The notes beneath the pieces were generated by a model. It worked only from the letters and a program-made list of their open reading frames with translations. It was not told the origin of the DNA and searched no databases. This document shows positions 45,167-53,939 of a DNA stretch of 64,000 nucleotides, one piece after another; position 1 is the stretch's first letter, and each line of letters opens with the position of its first letter. Origin of the DNA: Pseudomonas mucidolens (lineage in GTDB: Bacteria; Pseudomonadota; Gammaproteobacteria; Pseudomonadales; Pseudomonadaceae). The translations under genes were made by a program, and so were the position numbers. The DNA is taken from the NCBI RefSeq assembly GCF_900106045.1, contig NZ_LT629802.1:5332001-5396000 (forward strand), read 5' to 3'.

Positions 45167-45939
45167 GAGGTGTGCAGTGGTTCAACGCGTTGAGCGCCGG
45201 GGCGACGCCGGTCAGCGGTTTGCCAGACTCGCTGAAAGTCGCGGATGCGCTGCTCGGCGAGCAAACCGTACGCGTTATCGCGGTGGTGCCCGATGCCCAC
45301 AATCGGTTTCCCCGTGCCCGTAGCGGTGAAGTCGGTTTGCTCGAAGGCTGGGGCTTGGCCAAGGCGGTCGATGAAGTGATCGCCAGCGGCGATAAGCGCC
45401 CGGTGATTGCCATCGTCGATGTGCCGAGCCAGGCCTATGGACGGCGCGAAGAGGCGCTGGGCATTCACCAGGCGCTGGCCGCCGCCGCCGACAGCTACGC
45501 CCGCGCGCGTCTGGCCGGGCACCCGGTGATCGGCTTGCTGGTGGGCAAGGCCATGTCCGGGGCGTTTCTCGCCCACGGCTATCAAGCCAATCGCCTGATT
45601 GCCTTGCGCGATCCGGGCGTCATGGTTCACGCCATGGGCAAAGCCTCGGCGGCGCGGGTGACCTTGCGCAGTGTCGAAGAATTGGAAGCGCTGGCCGCCA
45701 GCGTGCCGCCGATGGCCTATGACATCGACAGCTTCGCCAGCTTGGGTTTGCTGTGGGAGAGCTTGTCGGTCGACAACATTCAACAGCCCACGGCCGACGA
45801 CGTGGCGCGGGTCAGCGACTGCCTGGTGCAGGCCATCACGGATGTGCGGCGCGGCGCCCGTGACTTGAGCGGTCGTCTGGGCGCGCCCCATCGCGCAGCC
45901 TCCAGTCACGTTCGTCAGTTGCTGCGGGAACAATGGTGA
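45163..45939 (+). CDS. mdcE: Malonyl-ACP decarboxylase gamma subunit
   Basis: The 258-residue carboxyltransferase-like partner of MdcD has blocks DVPSQAYGRREEALGIHQ, the glycine-rich GLLVGKAMSGAFLAHG and the MAYDIDSFASLG end of the core. The complex removes CO2 from malonyl-S-ACP. Four-base overlap upstream and a 7-base overlap with mdcG. Confidence 0.95.
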   Translation: MRGVQWFNALSAGATPVSGLPDSLKVADALLGEQTVRVIAVVPDAHNRFPRARSGEVGLLEGWGLAKAVDEVIASGDKRPVIAIVDVPSQAYGRREEALGIHQALAAAADSYARARLAGHPVIGLLVGKAMSGAFLAHGYQANRLIALRDPGVMVHAMGKASAARVTLRSVEELEALAASVPPMAYDIDSFASLGLLWESLSVDNIQQPTADDVARVSDCLVQAITDVRRGARDLSGRLGAPHRAASSHVRQLLREQW

Positions 45940-46529
45940 ACGCCCACGATTTGCTCTGGGGCATGACCCCGGGCCAGCTCCCGGCCGATGCGCCGGGTTG
46001 GGTGCTGGACGCGGTCAGCGCGGGGCATCCGGTGGTGGTGCGCCGAGCAGTGGTCGACGGCGGTTGGCTGCCGGTCGGCGTGCGTGGCCCGTTACGCGAG
46101 CAACGCTACGCAACGCTGATGCCGATTGAGGCGATTGTGCGGCGGGTCACCCCGCAGGCATTACGCAATGTGACCTCGCCACGGGACTTGCCCGCCTTGC
46201 GCGCACTGGATCAACTGCGGCCCTTGCTGGAACCGTTGGAGTGGGGCGTCAGCGGCAGCGCCGGGTTTGAATTGGCCAGCGGCATTGAGGCGTTGCATGC
46301 CGACAGTGACCTGGACCTGATTGTGCACACGCCCGAACCGATGAGCCGACGCGAGGCCGGTGAATGGCTGGCGTTGTTGGACACGGCGCTCTGCCCGGTG
46401 GACGTGCAGTTGCAAACGCCTTTGGGCGCGCTCGCCTTGCGCGAATGGGCCGGCACCGCCGCGCGTGTACTGCTCAAGGCCCGCGACGGTGCGCGATTGG
46501 TGCGCGATCCGTGGCAGGCCGGCGCATGA
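45933..46529 (+). CDS. mdcG: Phosphoribosyl-dephospho-CoA transferase MdcG
   Basis: The 198-residue nucleotidyltransferase attaches the prosthetic group to the serine of MdcC. The nucleotidyltransferase signature is GSAGFELASG followed by the acidic DSDLDLIVH. An N-terminal HDLLWG is typical for MdcG. The start ATG at 45933 overlaps the mdcE end, and its stop overlaps mdcH (ATGA). Confidence 0.94.
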   Translation: MVNAHDLLWGMTPGQLPADAPGWVLDAVSAGHPVVVRRAVVDGGWLPVGVRGPLREQRYATLMPIEAIVRRVTPQALRNVTSPRDLPALRALDQLRPLLEPLEWGVSGSAGFELASGIEALHADSDLDLIVHTPEPMSRREAGEWLALLDTALCPVDVQLQTPLGALALREWAGTAARVLLKARDGARLVRDPWQAGA

Positions 46530-47431
46530 GCAGCCTTCTGGTGTTTCCAGGCCAGGGCGCGCAGCGTCCGGGCATGCTCGCGCAGTTACCGGCCAGCGTG
46601 CTGCAAGAGGCCAGCGACAGCTTGGGCGAAGACGTACGCCAGCTCGATTCAGCGCAAGCTTTGAGGTCGACCCGCGCCGTGCAGCTGTGTCTGTTGATCG
46701 CTGGGGTCGCCAGTGCGCGTTTGCTGGAGCACACAGCGGATTACGTCGCGGGCTTGTCCATCGGCGCGTACCCGGCAGCGGTGATTGCGGGCTCGCTGGA
46801 ATTTCGCGATGCACTGAAACTGGTCAGTCTGCGGGGCGAGTTGATGCAGCAGGCTTATCCCGATGGCTACGGCATGACCGCGATCATCGGCCTGGACCTG
46901 GCGGCGGTGGAAGCGTTGCTGGCCCAGGTCCACAGCCGGCAGACCCCGGTGTACCTGGCCAATATCAACGCCGATAACCAAAGCGTCATCGCCGGCAGTC
47001 ATGCGGCCCTGCAAGCCGTCGCCGAACGGGTTCGCGGGCGCGGGGTCGCCAAGCGACTGGCGGTCAGTGTGCCGTCGCATTGCCCGCTGCTGGAGCAACC
47101 CTCCCAGGCGCTGGCGGCGGCGTTTGCCGGGGTCACCTTGAACACCCCGACCATCCGTTACCTGAGCAGCAGTCGCGCCCGCCCGATTCGCGACCCCGAA
47201 CAGTTGCGCGACGACTTGGCCTTCAACATGTGCCGCGTCGTCGACTGGCGCGGCACCGTACAAGGCGCGTACGAGCGCGGCGTGCGCCTGCAAATCGAAT
47301 TGCCTCCAGGCGCGGTGCTCAGCGGTTTGTCGCGGCGCGTATTCGAACAAGGGCGTGTCATGGCGTTCGAGGGGACGCGTCTGGACACCTTACAGGCACT
47401 CCTGCGAGAGGAGGGCAGCCACCACCGATAA
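46526..47431 (+). CDS. mdcH: Malonate decarboxylase epsilon subunit (malonyl transferase)
   Basis: This 301-residue FabD-type acyltransferase loads malonyl from malonyl-CoA onto MdcC to prime the cycle. Motifs are LLVFPGQGAQRPGM at the N-terminus, the nucleophile GLSIGAYPA with S78, and the catalytic histidine in VPSHCPLLE. It is the last enzyme gene before the transporter genes; 66 bp separate it from madL. Confidence 0.95.
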   Translation: MSSLLVFPGQGAQRPGMLAQLPASVLQEASDSLGEDVRQLDSAQALRSTRAVQLCLLIAGVASARLLEHTADYVAGLSIGAYPAAVIAGSLEFRDALKLVSLRGELMQQAYPDGYGMTAIIGLDLAAVEALLAQVHSRQTPVYLANINADNQSVIAGSHAALQAVAERVRGRGVAKRLAVSVPSHCPLLEQPSQALAAAFAGVTLNTPTIRYLSSSRARPIRDPEQLRDDLAFNMCRVVDWRGTVQGAYERGVRLQIELPPGAVLSGLSRRVFEQGRVMAFEGTRLDTLQALLREEGSHHR

Positions 47432-47497
47432 AGCGTGACCTTGGCTTTCGAAGCACAACAACAACAATTTCGAATAAGCATAAAGAGGACTACCAAG

Positions 47498-47890
47498 ATG
47501 ATTATTTACGGTGTGGCGTTTTTAGCCATATGTACCCTGACCGGGCTGTTTATCGGCGAGCTGTTGGGCAAGTTGCTGGGCATTCCGGCTAACGTCGGCG
47601 GGGTCGGCATCGCGATGTTGCTGCTGATTGGTGTTGGCAGCTACCTGGGCAAACGCGGCCTGTTTACCGGCAAGTCGGAACAAGGCCTGACTTTTTGGGC
47701 GGCGATCTACATCCCGATCGTGGTGGCGATGGCGGCCCAGCAAAACGTCTACGGCGCCATCAGTGGCGGTCCCATGGCGGTCCTGGCCGGGACCTGTGCG
47801 GTGGTGGTGGCGTTTGCCCTGGTGCCCGTCCTGGTACGTATCGGCAACCGTGAACCGGATGCTGCCTCCACTACCAAGTCGGTGGGGTGA
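47498..47890 (+). CDS. madL: Malonate transporter subunit MadL
   Basis: The 130-residue membrane protein has four hydrophobic segments (about 3-20, 28-46, 64-82, 90-110) and matches MadL, the smaller subunit of the sodium-dependent malonate importer. The start at 47498 has AAGAGGA upstream. madM follows after six bases. Confidence 0.93.
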   Translation: MIIYGVAFLAICTLTGLFIGELLGKLLGIPANVGGVGIAMLLLIGVGSYLGKRGLFTGKSEQGLTFWAAIYIPIVVAMAAQQNVYGAISGGPMAVLAGTCAVVVAFALVPVLVRIGNREPDAASTTKSVG

Positions 47891-47895
47891 TCGCC

Positions 47896-48660
47896 ATGTA
47901 TGAATCCTTGATGAAAGTCATTACGGGCTACGGCTTGATCAGCGGTTTCGCGCTGATCGGTTTGACGATGTGGGTGTCTTACTGGATCTCCGACAATTTC
48001 ACCAAAGGCCGCCTGCATGGTTCGGCCATCGCGATTCTGCTGGGCTTGGTGCTGTCCTATGTCGGCGGCGCCTTCACCGGTGGCTCGAAAGGCGTGGTGG
48101 ATATCCCGTTGTTGTCGGGCATTGGGCTGCTGGGTGGGGCGATGCTGCGGGATTTCGCGATTGTCGCCACCGCCTTCGGGGTCAGTGTCGATGAGCTTAA
48201 ACGCGCCGGGTATGTGGGTGTGCTGGCGCTGTTTGTCGGGGTCGGTTCATCGTTTATCGCCGGTGTGGGCGTGGCGATGGCCTTTGGTTACACCGATGCG
48301 GTCAGCCTGACCACCATCGGCGCGGGCGCGGTGACCTACATCGTCGGGCCGGTGACCGGCGCGGCGATTGGCGCGAGTTCCGAGGTCATGGCGCTGTCCA
48401 TCGCGGCCGGGTTGATCAAGGCCATTCTGGTCATGGTCATGACACCGTTCGTGGCGCCGCTGATCGGCCTGAACAATCCACGCAGCGCGGTGATTTTCGG
48501 CGGGCTGATGGGCACCTCGAGCGGTGTGGCGGGCGGATTGGCGGCGACCGACCCGAAACTGGTGCCTTACGGGTGCCTGACGGCGGCGTTCTATACGGCG
48601 CTAGGGTGTTTGCTCGGGCCGTCACTGTTGTTCCTGATGATGCGCGGGCTGGTGGGCTGA
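47896..48660 (+). CDS. madM: Malonate transporter subunit MadM
   Basis: This 254-residue multi-spanning protein is the large subunit of the MadLM malonate importer. It is glycine-rich with about eight membrane segments; the stretch SYVGGAFTGGSKGVVDIPLL is typical. The ATG at 47896 gives the family start; a GTG at 47887 is possible. It ends the operon and is convergent with mdcR (10 bp between stops). Confidence 0.94.
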   Translation: MYESLMKVITGYGLISGFALIGLTMWVSYWISDNFTKGRLHGSAIAILLGLVLSYVGGAFTGGSKGVVDIPLLSGIGLLGGAMLRDFAIVATAFGVSVDELKRAGYVGVLALFVGVGSSFIAGVGVAMAFGYTDAVSLTTIGAGAVTYIVGPVTGAAIGASSEVMALSIAAGLIKAILVMVMTPFVAPLIGLNNPRSAVIFGGLMGTSSGVAGGLAATDPKLVPYGCLTAAFYTALGCLLGPSLLFLMMRGLVG

Positions 48661-48669
48661 TCCGGTACT

Positions 48670-49590
48670 TCAGGCCGCCAAGTGTCGGTTGGCATACATC
48701 CGACACTCCGCGAGCAACGCCAGCAAGTTCGGATCACGCTCCTTGGCCTTCAAGAACACCACGCCAATGTGCTGCTGCAAGCGGTAGCGTGCCTGTAAGG
48801 GGATCAGCTTGACCCGATTCTCGTACACCGCCGCAATCCTGCCCGGCAGCAGCGCATAACCCACGCCCGAGCTGACCATGCTCAGCAGGGTGAAGATATC
48901 GTTGACCTGCATCGCCACCTTCGGTTCGAAGCCCGCTTGCTTGAACACCTGGTTGCCATCCTGGTGCGTGGCGAAGCCTTGGGTCAGGGTGATGAACGTG
49001 GCGTGGCGGACTTCGGCCAGATCGATTTCGTGTGCGCGGTCGAAGGGTGAATCGGCCGGTGTGGCGAGGAAGATATCGTCGGAAAACAGTGGGATCTGTG
49101 CACAGTCCGGGTCGCTGGCGTGTTCGTCCAGAGAGATCAGGATCGCGTCGACTTCCATGTTCTTGAGCTTGTACAGCAAGTCGAAATTGGAGCCGAGGAT
49201 CAGGTCGATATTCAGCTCGCTGCGGCGGATCTTCAGGCCCATGATCAACTGCGGCACGGTCTTCACGGTCAGCGAATACAGGGCGCCGAGCTTGAAGCGC
49301 TCGGCGGAAAAACCAGCGGCTTCGCGGGTCAGGCGCACACTGTCGACCACTTCCTGTACCAGCTTTTGCGCGCGCTCCTCCAGCACATAGGCACTCTCCA
49401 GCGGCGTGAGGTTGCGACCCTCGTGCTTGAACAGCGGGCAGCGCAGGGCGTTTTCCAGGGAATGGATGGCGCGGTGTACGCTGACGTTGCTGGTCTGCAA
49501 CTCGGCGGCGGCGCGGGCGAGGTTGCCGGTGCGCATGAATGCCAGGAAGATTTCCAGCTTCTTGAGGGTGAACTCTTCGTCGATCAGCAT
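48670..49590 (-). CDS. mdcR: LysR-type regulator of malonate genes MdcR
   Basis: The 306-residue LysR-family protein has an N-terminal winged helix (about 6-65; LEIFLAFMRTGNLARAAAEL) and a substrate-binding effector domain. MdcR activates the mdc operon with malonate or its thioester as the signal in relatives. It lies at the far end of the cluster facing madM, not upstream of mdcA. The start at 49590 gives the normal length. Confidence 0.9.
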   Translation of the reverse strand: MLIDEEFTLKKLEIFLAFMRTGNLARAAAELQTSNVSVHRAIHSLENALRCPLFKHEGRNLTPLESAYVLEERAQKLVQEVVDSVRLTREAAGFSAERFKLGALYSLTVKTVPQLIMGLKIRRSELNIDLILGSNFDLLYKLKNMEVDAILISLDEHASDPDCAQIPLFSDDIFLATPADSPFDRAHEIDLAEVRHATFITLTQGFATHQDGNQVFKQAGFEPKVAMQVNDIFTLLSMVSSGVGYALLPGRIAAVYENRVKLIPLQARYRLQQHIGVVFLKAKERDPNLLALLAECRMYANRHLAA

Positions 49591-49744
49591 GGCGGTGACT
49601 CTTGTTCGAATGCCCTCGATTGTGCCCGCAAAACCGCCGGGCTCCCAGCGCTGTCCCCGGAACATCACATTAGCCTTGCACTCTTATGCGCAAGGCTGGA
49701 GGCTTGCCAGCCAATCGGTAACGGTCACGGGAGATGACGCACAG

Positions 49745-50362
49745 ATGTACCACGGGGAACGATTCAACGCCTGGAGCCATTTGCTCGGTGCCATCGCGGC
49801 ATTTACCGGTGCAGTGTGGATGTTGGTGGTGGCGAGTCTGGATGGCAGTCCCTGGAAGATCGTCAGCGTGGCGATCTACGGGTTTACGCTGCTGGTGCTG
49901 TACAGCGCCTCGACGGTTTATCACAGCGTGCGCGGGCGCAGAAAACAGATCATGCAGAAGGTCGACCACTTTTCCATCTACCTGTTGATTGCCGGGAGCT
50001 ACACCCCGTTCTGCCTGGTGACCCTGCGCGGGCCCTGGGGCTGGACGCTGTTCGGGATTGTCTGGGGGCTGGCGGTGATCGGCATTTTGCAGGAGATCAA
50101 GCCGCGCTCCGAAGCGCGGATCCTGTCGATTGTGATCTATGCGGTGATGGGCTGGATCGTGTTGGTGGCGGTCCAGCCGCTGATCGCTGCGCTGGGCACG
50201 ACGGGGTTCATCTGGCTGGCGTCAGGCGGCGTGTTGTACACCGTGGGTATCCTGTTTTTTGCCCTGGAGGACCGTTTGCGGCATTCCCACGGGATCTGGC
50301 ATTTGTTTGTGATCGGCGGCAGCCTGCTGCATTTTGTGGCGATCATGCGGTATGTGCTCTAA
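49745..50362 (+). CDS. Hemolysin III family membrane protein
   Basis: This 205-residue PAQR/HlyIII protein has seven membrane segments and the conserved metal-binding histidines: the first in SASTVYHSV (about 60) and the last pair in HGIWHLFVIGGSLLHF (near 184-198). The family has been linked to haemolysis and to ceramidase-like hydrolysis, but the bacterial function is not settled. It stands alone between mdcR and a REPIN. Confidence 0.92.
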   Translation: MYHGERFNAWSHLLGAIAAFTGAVWMLVVASLDGSPWKIVSVAIYGFTLLVLYSASTVYHSVRGRRKQIMQKVDHFSIYLLIAGSYTPFCLVTLRGPWGWTLFGIVWGLAVIGILQEIKPRSEARILSIVIYAVMGWIVLVAVQPLIAALGTTGFIWLASGGVLYTVGILFFALEDRLRHSHGIWHLFVIGGSLLHFVAIMRYVL

Positions 50363-50411
50363 CCGACACAGGAATTAAAACTGTGAGAGCTGGCGTATGT
50401 GGGCTAATACC

Positions 50412-50532
50412 GTTGAGCTTTTTGTAGGAGCGAGCTTGCTCGCGAAGAACGTCAACGATAACGCGTGTTTCCTGAATAACGCGGCGCCTATGAGTTTTTC
50501 GCGAGCAAGCTCGCTCCTACAAAAAACTCAAC
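50412..50532. repeat. REPIN, GTAGGAGCGAGCTTG type, long arms
   Basis: The arms at 50412-50446 and 50498-50532 match at 34 of 35 bases, extending beyond the REP core to GTTGAG/CTCAAC. The core and parts of the middle (AACGATAACGCG) recur in the REPIN at 62673-62774. It follows the hemolysin III gene. Confidence 0.9.
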
Positions 50533-50581
50533 CACATTAGGCAAGCCCAGATTGGATTTGTGGTGTTTTGACGAGGTGGGT

Positions 50582-51484
50582 TTACAACCGATCCAACTGT
50601 TCCTGCGCCCGGTTGCCGAAGATTTCCAGCAGACTGGCGAGCATATGCGGCGGCGGTTCATCGACGCGGGTCAGGGCGTACAACGTGATGGGCAGCGGCG
50701 GCGCCAGCGGACGAATGCAGGTCGCCGTTGTCGACGCGCCCAGCGCCGTGAACGGGTCGATCACCGCCAACCCGGCGCCGGATTCCACCATGGCGCGGGC
50801 CAGTGAATAAGTCTGTACCGAAATACGCACCCGAGGCGGCGGCTCGACGGCTTCCAGGTAACTGTCGAGCCGTGCCGACAGCGGGTCGGCGCTGGACAGA
50901 CCAATCAACGGCGCCCCCGCCAGCCCTCTCAAGGGCAACGGCTTGGCCAGTTCCGCCTGCGGCCAATAACCTCGCGGCGCCAGCGCCACCAGTACGCCGT
51001 GGGCCAGCGCCTGGGCCTTGAGTCCGGGATGGTCCGGGGACTTGAGCGTCAATGCGACGTCCATCTCGCGCATCAACAGGCTCTGCACCAGCTCACGGCT
51101 GTGGGCGCTGGACAATTCACAGGCAATGTTCGGATAGCGCTGGGTCCATTCACCGATTGCCGGTGGCAACAGCGATAACGCCAAGGCCGGCGTGGCGCCG
51201 ATCCGCAGGCTCTGACCGGGCTCACGCCGCAGGTTATGCGCCAGCCGCCTGACGCCTTGCAGGCTTTCGCTGACCTTATCGACTTCGCGTTCCAGGGCCA
51301 GCGCTTCCGGGGTCGGCTGCAACTTGCCGCGTATTCGCAGAAACAGCGGGAAACCCAGCTGCAGCTCGGCGTGTTGCAGCACTTTGGTCACCGCGGGTTG
51401 CGAGACGTGCAACAACTGAGCGGCGGCACTGATCGAACCGGTCTGGCGAATGGCCTGGAAAATTTCGATATGACGCAAGCGCAT
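50582..51484 (-). CDS. LysR-type regulator beside a D-amino-acid dehydrogenase
   Basis: The 300-residue LysR-family protein has a helix-turn-helix at about 4-62 (GSISAAAQLLHVSQPAVTKVL) and an effector domain to the end. It is divergent from the amino-acid dehydrogenase gene with 105 bp between starts, the classical position for control of that gene. A T-N11-A dyad lies just upstream of its own start. The effector is unknown; an amino acid is plausible. Confidence 0.88.
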   Translation of the reverse strand: MRLRHIEIFQAIRQTGSISAAAQLLHVSQPAVTKVLQHAELQLGFPLFLRIRGKLQPTPEALALEREVDKVSESLQGVRRLAHNLRREPGQSLRIGATPALALSLLPPAIGEWTQRYPNIACELSSAHSRELVQSLLMREMDVALTLKSPDHPGLKAQALAHGVLVALAPRGYWPQAELAKPLPLRGLAGAPLIGLSSADPLSARLDSYLEAVEPPPRVRISVQTYSLARAMVESGAGLAVIDPFTALGASTTATCIRPLAPPLPITLYALTRVDEPPPHMLASLLEIFGNRAQEQLDRL

Positions 51485-51493
51485 GACGAGTCC

Positions 51494-51508
51494 ATAACCT
51501 TTGCTTAT
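51494..51508. promoter_or_regulatory. LysR-type T-N11-A box between regulator and dehydrogenase
   Basis: ATAACCTTTGCTTAT has perfect 4-bp arms and the T-N11-A spacing of LysR recognition sites. It lies 10 bp upstream of the regulator start and 82 bp upstream of the dehydrogenase start, suitable for autorepression and activation. Confidence 0.4.
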
Positions 51509-51589
51509 AGGTGGTCCATCTTTATTCATTGTCTGGCGCCTGTCACCTGCCGCTACGCTTGGGCACTGAATACAACGAGCGGGAACGAC

Positions 51590-52831
51590 ATGGCGCAGCG
51601 GGTGTGCATCATTGGAGGTGGGGTCATCGGTCTGGCGAGTGCCTATGCGCTGGTGCGCGCCGGCATGGACGTGACCGTGATCGAGGCGCGTGAAAGCCTG
51701 GCCAGTGAGACCAGTTTTGCGAATGGCGGCCAGCTTTCCTATCGCTACGTCGCGCCGCTGGCCGACAAGGGCGTGCCGTTGCAAGCTATCGGCTGGCTGT
51801 TGCGCGGCGATTCGCCGTTGAAACTGCGGCCGCGCCTGGACCCTGCGCAATGGCGCTGGATGGCGGCCTTTCTTGGCGCCTGCCGCACGTCGGTCAACAA
51901 GCGCAATGCCGGCCACCTGTTGCGTCTGGCGTCATTGAGTCAAAACACCTTGCAGCAATGGCGCGACGAGGATCGGCTGGACGGTTTCGACTGGCAGCGC
52001 AACGGCAAACTGGTGACGTTCCGTAGCCATCACACATTCGCGCATGCGCGAGACAAAGTGTTCGATCGCCTGCAACAGCAGGTGTTGTCGGCGGCCGATT
52101 GCACCCGGCTGGAGCCGACCCTTGGCGCTGCGCGTTTTGTCGGCGGGATCTACACACCCAATGAGGAAGTGGCGGACTGTCATGGCTTTTGCCAGCAACT
52201 GGCGGCGCGGTTGCAAGCCTCGGGGCGCTGTACTTTTTTGCTGGGGCGCAAGGTCACCGGCATCCGTCACGCCCACGGTGCGGTGCAGGCCATTGAACTG
52301 GCCGGTGAAGTCATGCCGGTCGAGCACCTGGTGTTGGCCGCGGGGGTGCGCAGCCCGGAGCTGGCGTTGCCGGGCATGGCGCTGCCGCTATATCCCCTCA
52401 AGGGCTACAGCTTGAGTGTGCCGATTGGCGCGCAGCATCGGGCGCCGGCGATCAGCATCACCGACTACGACCGCAAAGTTGTCTATGCTCGTATCGGTAT
52501 GCAGCTGCGGGTGGCGGCGATGGTTGACATTGTTGGCTTCGACACCCGCCTTGAGCCCAAGCGCCTGGCATTGATCAAGCGCCAGGCCTGCGAAACTTTT
52601 CCGTTGGCCGGCGATTATGCCCAGGCCACCGAATGGGCCGGCATGCGCCCGGCCACCCCCAGCGGCGTGCCGCTGATCGGTGCGAGTGTCTATCGCAACC
52701 TGTGGCTCAACCTTGGTCATGGCGCGCTCGGCTTTACCCTGGCCTGCGGCAGCGGCCAAGTCTTGGCTGAACTGATTGGCCAGCACACGACGTCCATCGA
52801 CATGCAGGGCCTTGCGCCTCGCGCCGCCTAG
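51590..52831 (+). CDS. FAD-dependent D-amino-acid dehydrogenase (DadA-like)
   Basis: This 413-residue DAO-superfamily flavoprotein has the N-terminal FAD-binding motif IIGGGVIGLASAYAL (7-21) and SFANGGQLSYRYVAP, the DadA pattern after the dinucleotide fold. The C-terminal GHGALGFTLACGSGQ is also conserved. It oxidises D-amino acids to keto acids, passing electrons to the respiratory chain. It is probably not the main dadA, which normally lies next to dadX. RBS GGGAACGAC before the ATG. A solute-binding protein gene follows after 82 bp. Confidence 0.85.
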   Translation: MAQRVCIIGGGVIGLASAYALVRAGMDVTVIEARESLASETSFANGGQLSYRYVAPLADKGVPLQAIGWLLRGDSPLKLRPRLDPAQWRWMAAFLGACRTSVNKRNAGHLLRLASLSQNTLQQWRDEDRLDGFDWQRNGKLVTFRSHHTFAHARDKVFDRLQQQVLSAADCTRLEPTLGAARFVGGIYTPNEEVADCHGFCQQLAARLQASGRCTFLLGRKVTGIRHAHGAVQAIELAGEVMPVEHLVLAAGVRSPELALPGMALPLYPLKGYSLSVPIGAQHRAPAISITDYDRKVVYARIGMQLRVAAMVDIVGFDTRLEPKRLALIKRQACETFPLAGDYAQATEWAGMRPATPSGVPLIGASVYRNLWLNLGHGALGFTLACGSGQVLAELIGQHTTSIDMQGLAPRAA

Positions 52832-52913
52832 GACAGATCCATGACCCTTGTCCGAATCAACAGCAATGGCCACCTGCGCGCCGTTGATGACAAAAAAACC
52901 ACGGAGAAAGACA

Positions 52914-53870
52914 ATGCACAAAGTGTGGCTAAGGAATTTACCGGATCGCCGTATCGCCCCCGGCGGACTGTGTAGCAGGCGAATTTTAGGCGGCGCACTG
53001 GCACTGTTGCTGTGCGCTCAAGCCCAGGCAGCCGAGGCGCCATTGGACGGCACCTTGGGCAAGATTGCCGACGCCAGGAGCATCACCCTCGGTTACCGCG
53101 ATGCATCGGTGCCGTTTTCCTATATCGGCGATCACAGCGGTAAACCCATGGGTTACTCGGTGGACCTGGCCAGCAAGATTGTCGAGCGCATCCAACAAAA
53201 GACCGGACTGCCCCAGCTCAATGTGAAATACAACCTGGTGACCTCCCAGACCCGTATTGCGCTGGTGCAGAACGGCACTGTCGACTTGGAATGCGGCTCT
53301 ACTGGCGTGACCGCCGAGCGCCAGAAACAGGTAGCGTTTTCCTACGGTTTTATCTACGTGAAGGGCCAGTTGCTGACCGCCAAGGACAGCGGCATCACAA
53401 GCTTCGCTGACCTCAAGGACAAGAACGTGGTGACCACCGCCGGTACCACCAACGAACGTTTTCTCAAGCGCTATAACTTCGAGCACAAGCTCAATATGTC
53501 TGTGGTCAGCGCCAAGGACCACGGCGAAGCGTTCACGATGCTGGAGAGCGGCCGCGCGGAGGCTTTCTATATGGATGACGCGTTGCTCTACGGCGAACGC
53601 GCCAAGGCCAGGGACCCACACAACTGGGTCGTGGTGGGCGAGGAGCAATCGCGGGAAATCTACAGCTGCATGGTGCGCAAGGACGATCCGCAGTTCCTGG
53701 CGGTGGTCAACGATACCCTGGCCGATCTGTACCGATCGGGGGAAATCAACGGTATCTACCAGCGCTGGTTCGAACAGCCAATCCCCCCCAAAGGCTTGAA
53801 CCTGGAGTTCCCGATGACCCGCGAGCTGAAAGCGATCATTGCCAAACCGGTGAGTGATCCGGTGGAATAA
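52914..53870 (+). CDS. Amino-acid ABC transporter substrate-binding protein, GltI-like
   Basis: The 318-residue periplasmic binding protein has a long signal peptide (hydrophobic 26-37, cleavage near AQA-A at 39). The mature part resembles the glutamate/aspartate-binding family: ITLGYRDASVPFSY, CGSTGVTAERQKQVAFS and DDALLYGERAKA. No permease or ATPase gene is near. It is probably co-transcribed with the dehydrogenase and feeds it substrate, or acts as a sensor component; ligand unknown. Confidence 0.88.
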   Translation: MHKVWLRNLPDRRIAPGGLCSRRILGGALALLLCAQAQAAEAPLDGTLGKIADARSITLGYRDASVPFSYIGDHSGKPMGYSVDLASKIVERIQQKTGLPQLNVKYNLVTSQTRIALVQNGTVDLECGSTGVTAERQKQVAFSYGFIYVKGQLLTAKDSGITSFADLKDKNVVTTAGTTNERFLKRYNFEHKLNMSVVSAKDHGEAFTMLESGRAEAFYMDDALLYGERAKARDPHNWVVVGEEQSREIYSCMVRKDDPQFLAVVNDTLADLYRSGEINGIYQRWFEQPIPPKGLNLEFPMTRELKAIIAKPVSDPVE

Positions 53871-53884
53871 ACACTCAATCCAAA

Positions 53885-53919
53885 TGTGGGAGCGAGCAAG
53901 CCCGCTCCCACATTTTTTT
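53885..53919 (+). terminator. REP hairpin with T-tract after the binding protein gene
   Basis: TGTGGGAGCG (53885-53894) pairs with CGCTCCCACA (53903-53912), followed by seven T. A REP unit here serves as a good intrinsic terminator, also facing rsmE. Confidence 0.7.
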
Positions 53920-53939
53920 GATTGGGTTTACACGGCGGG

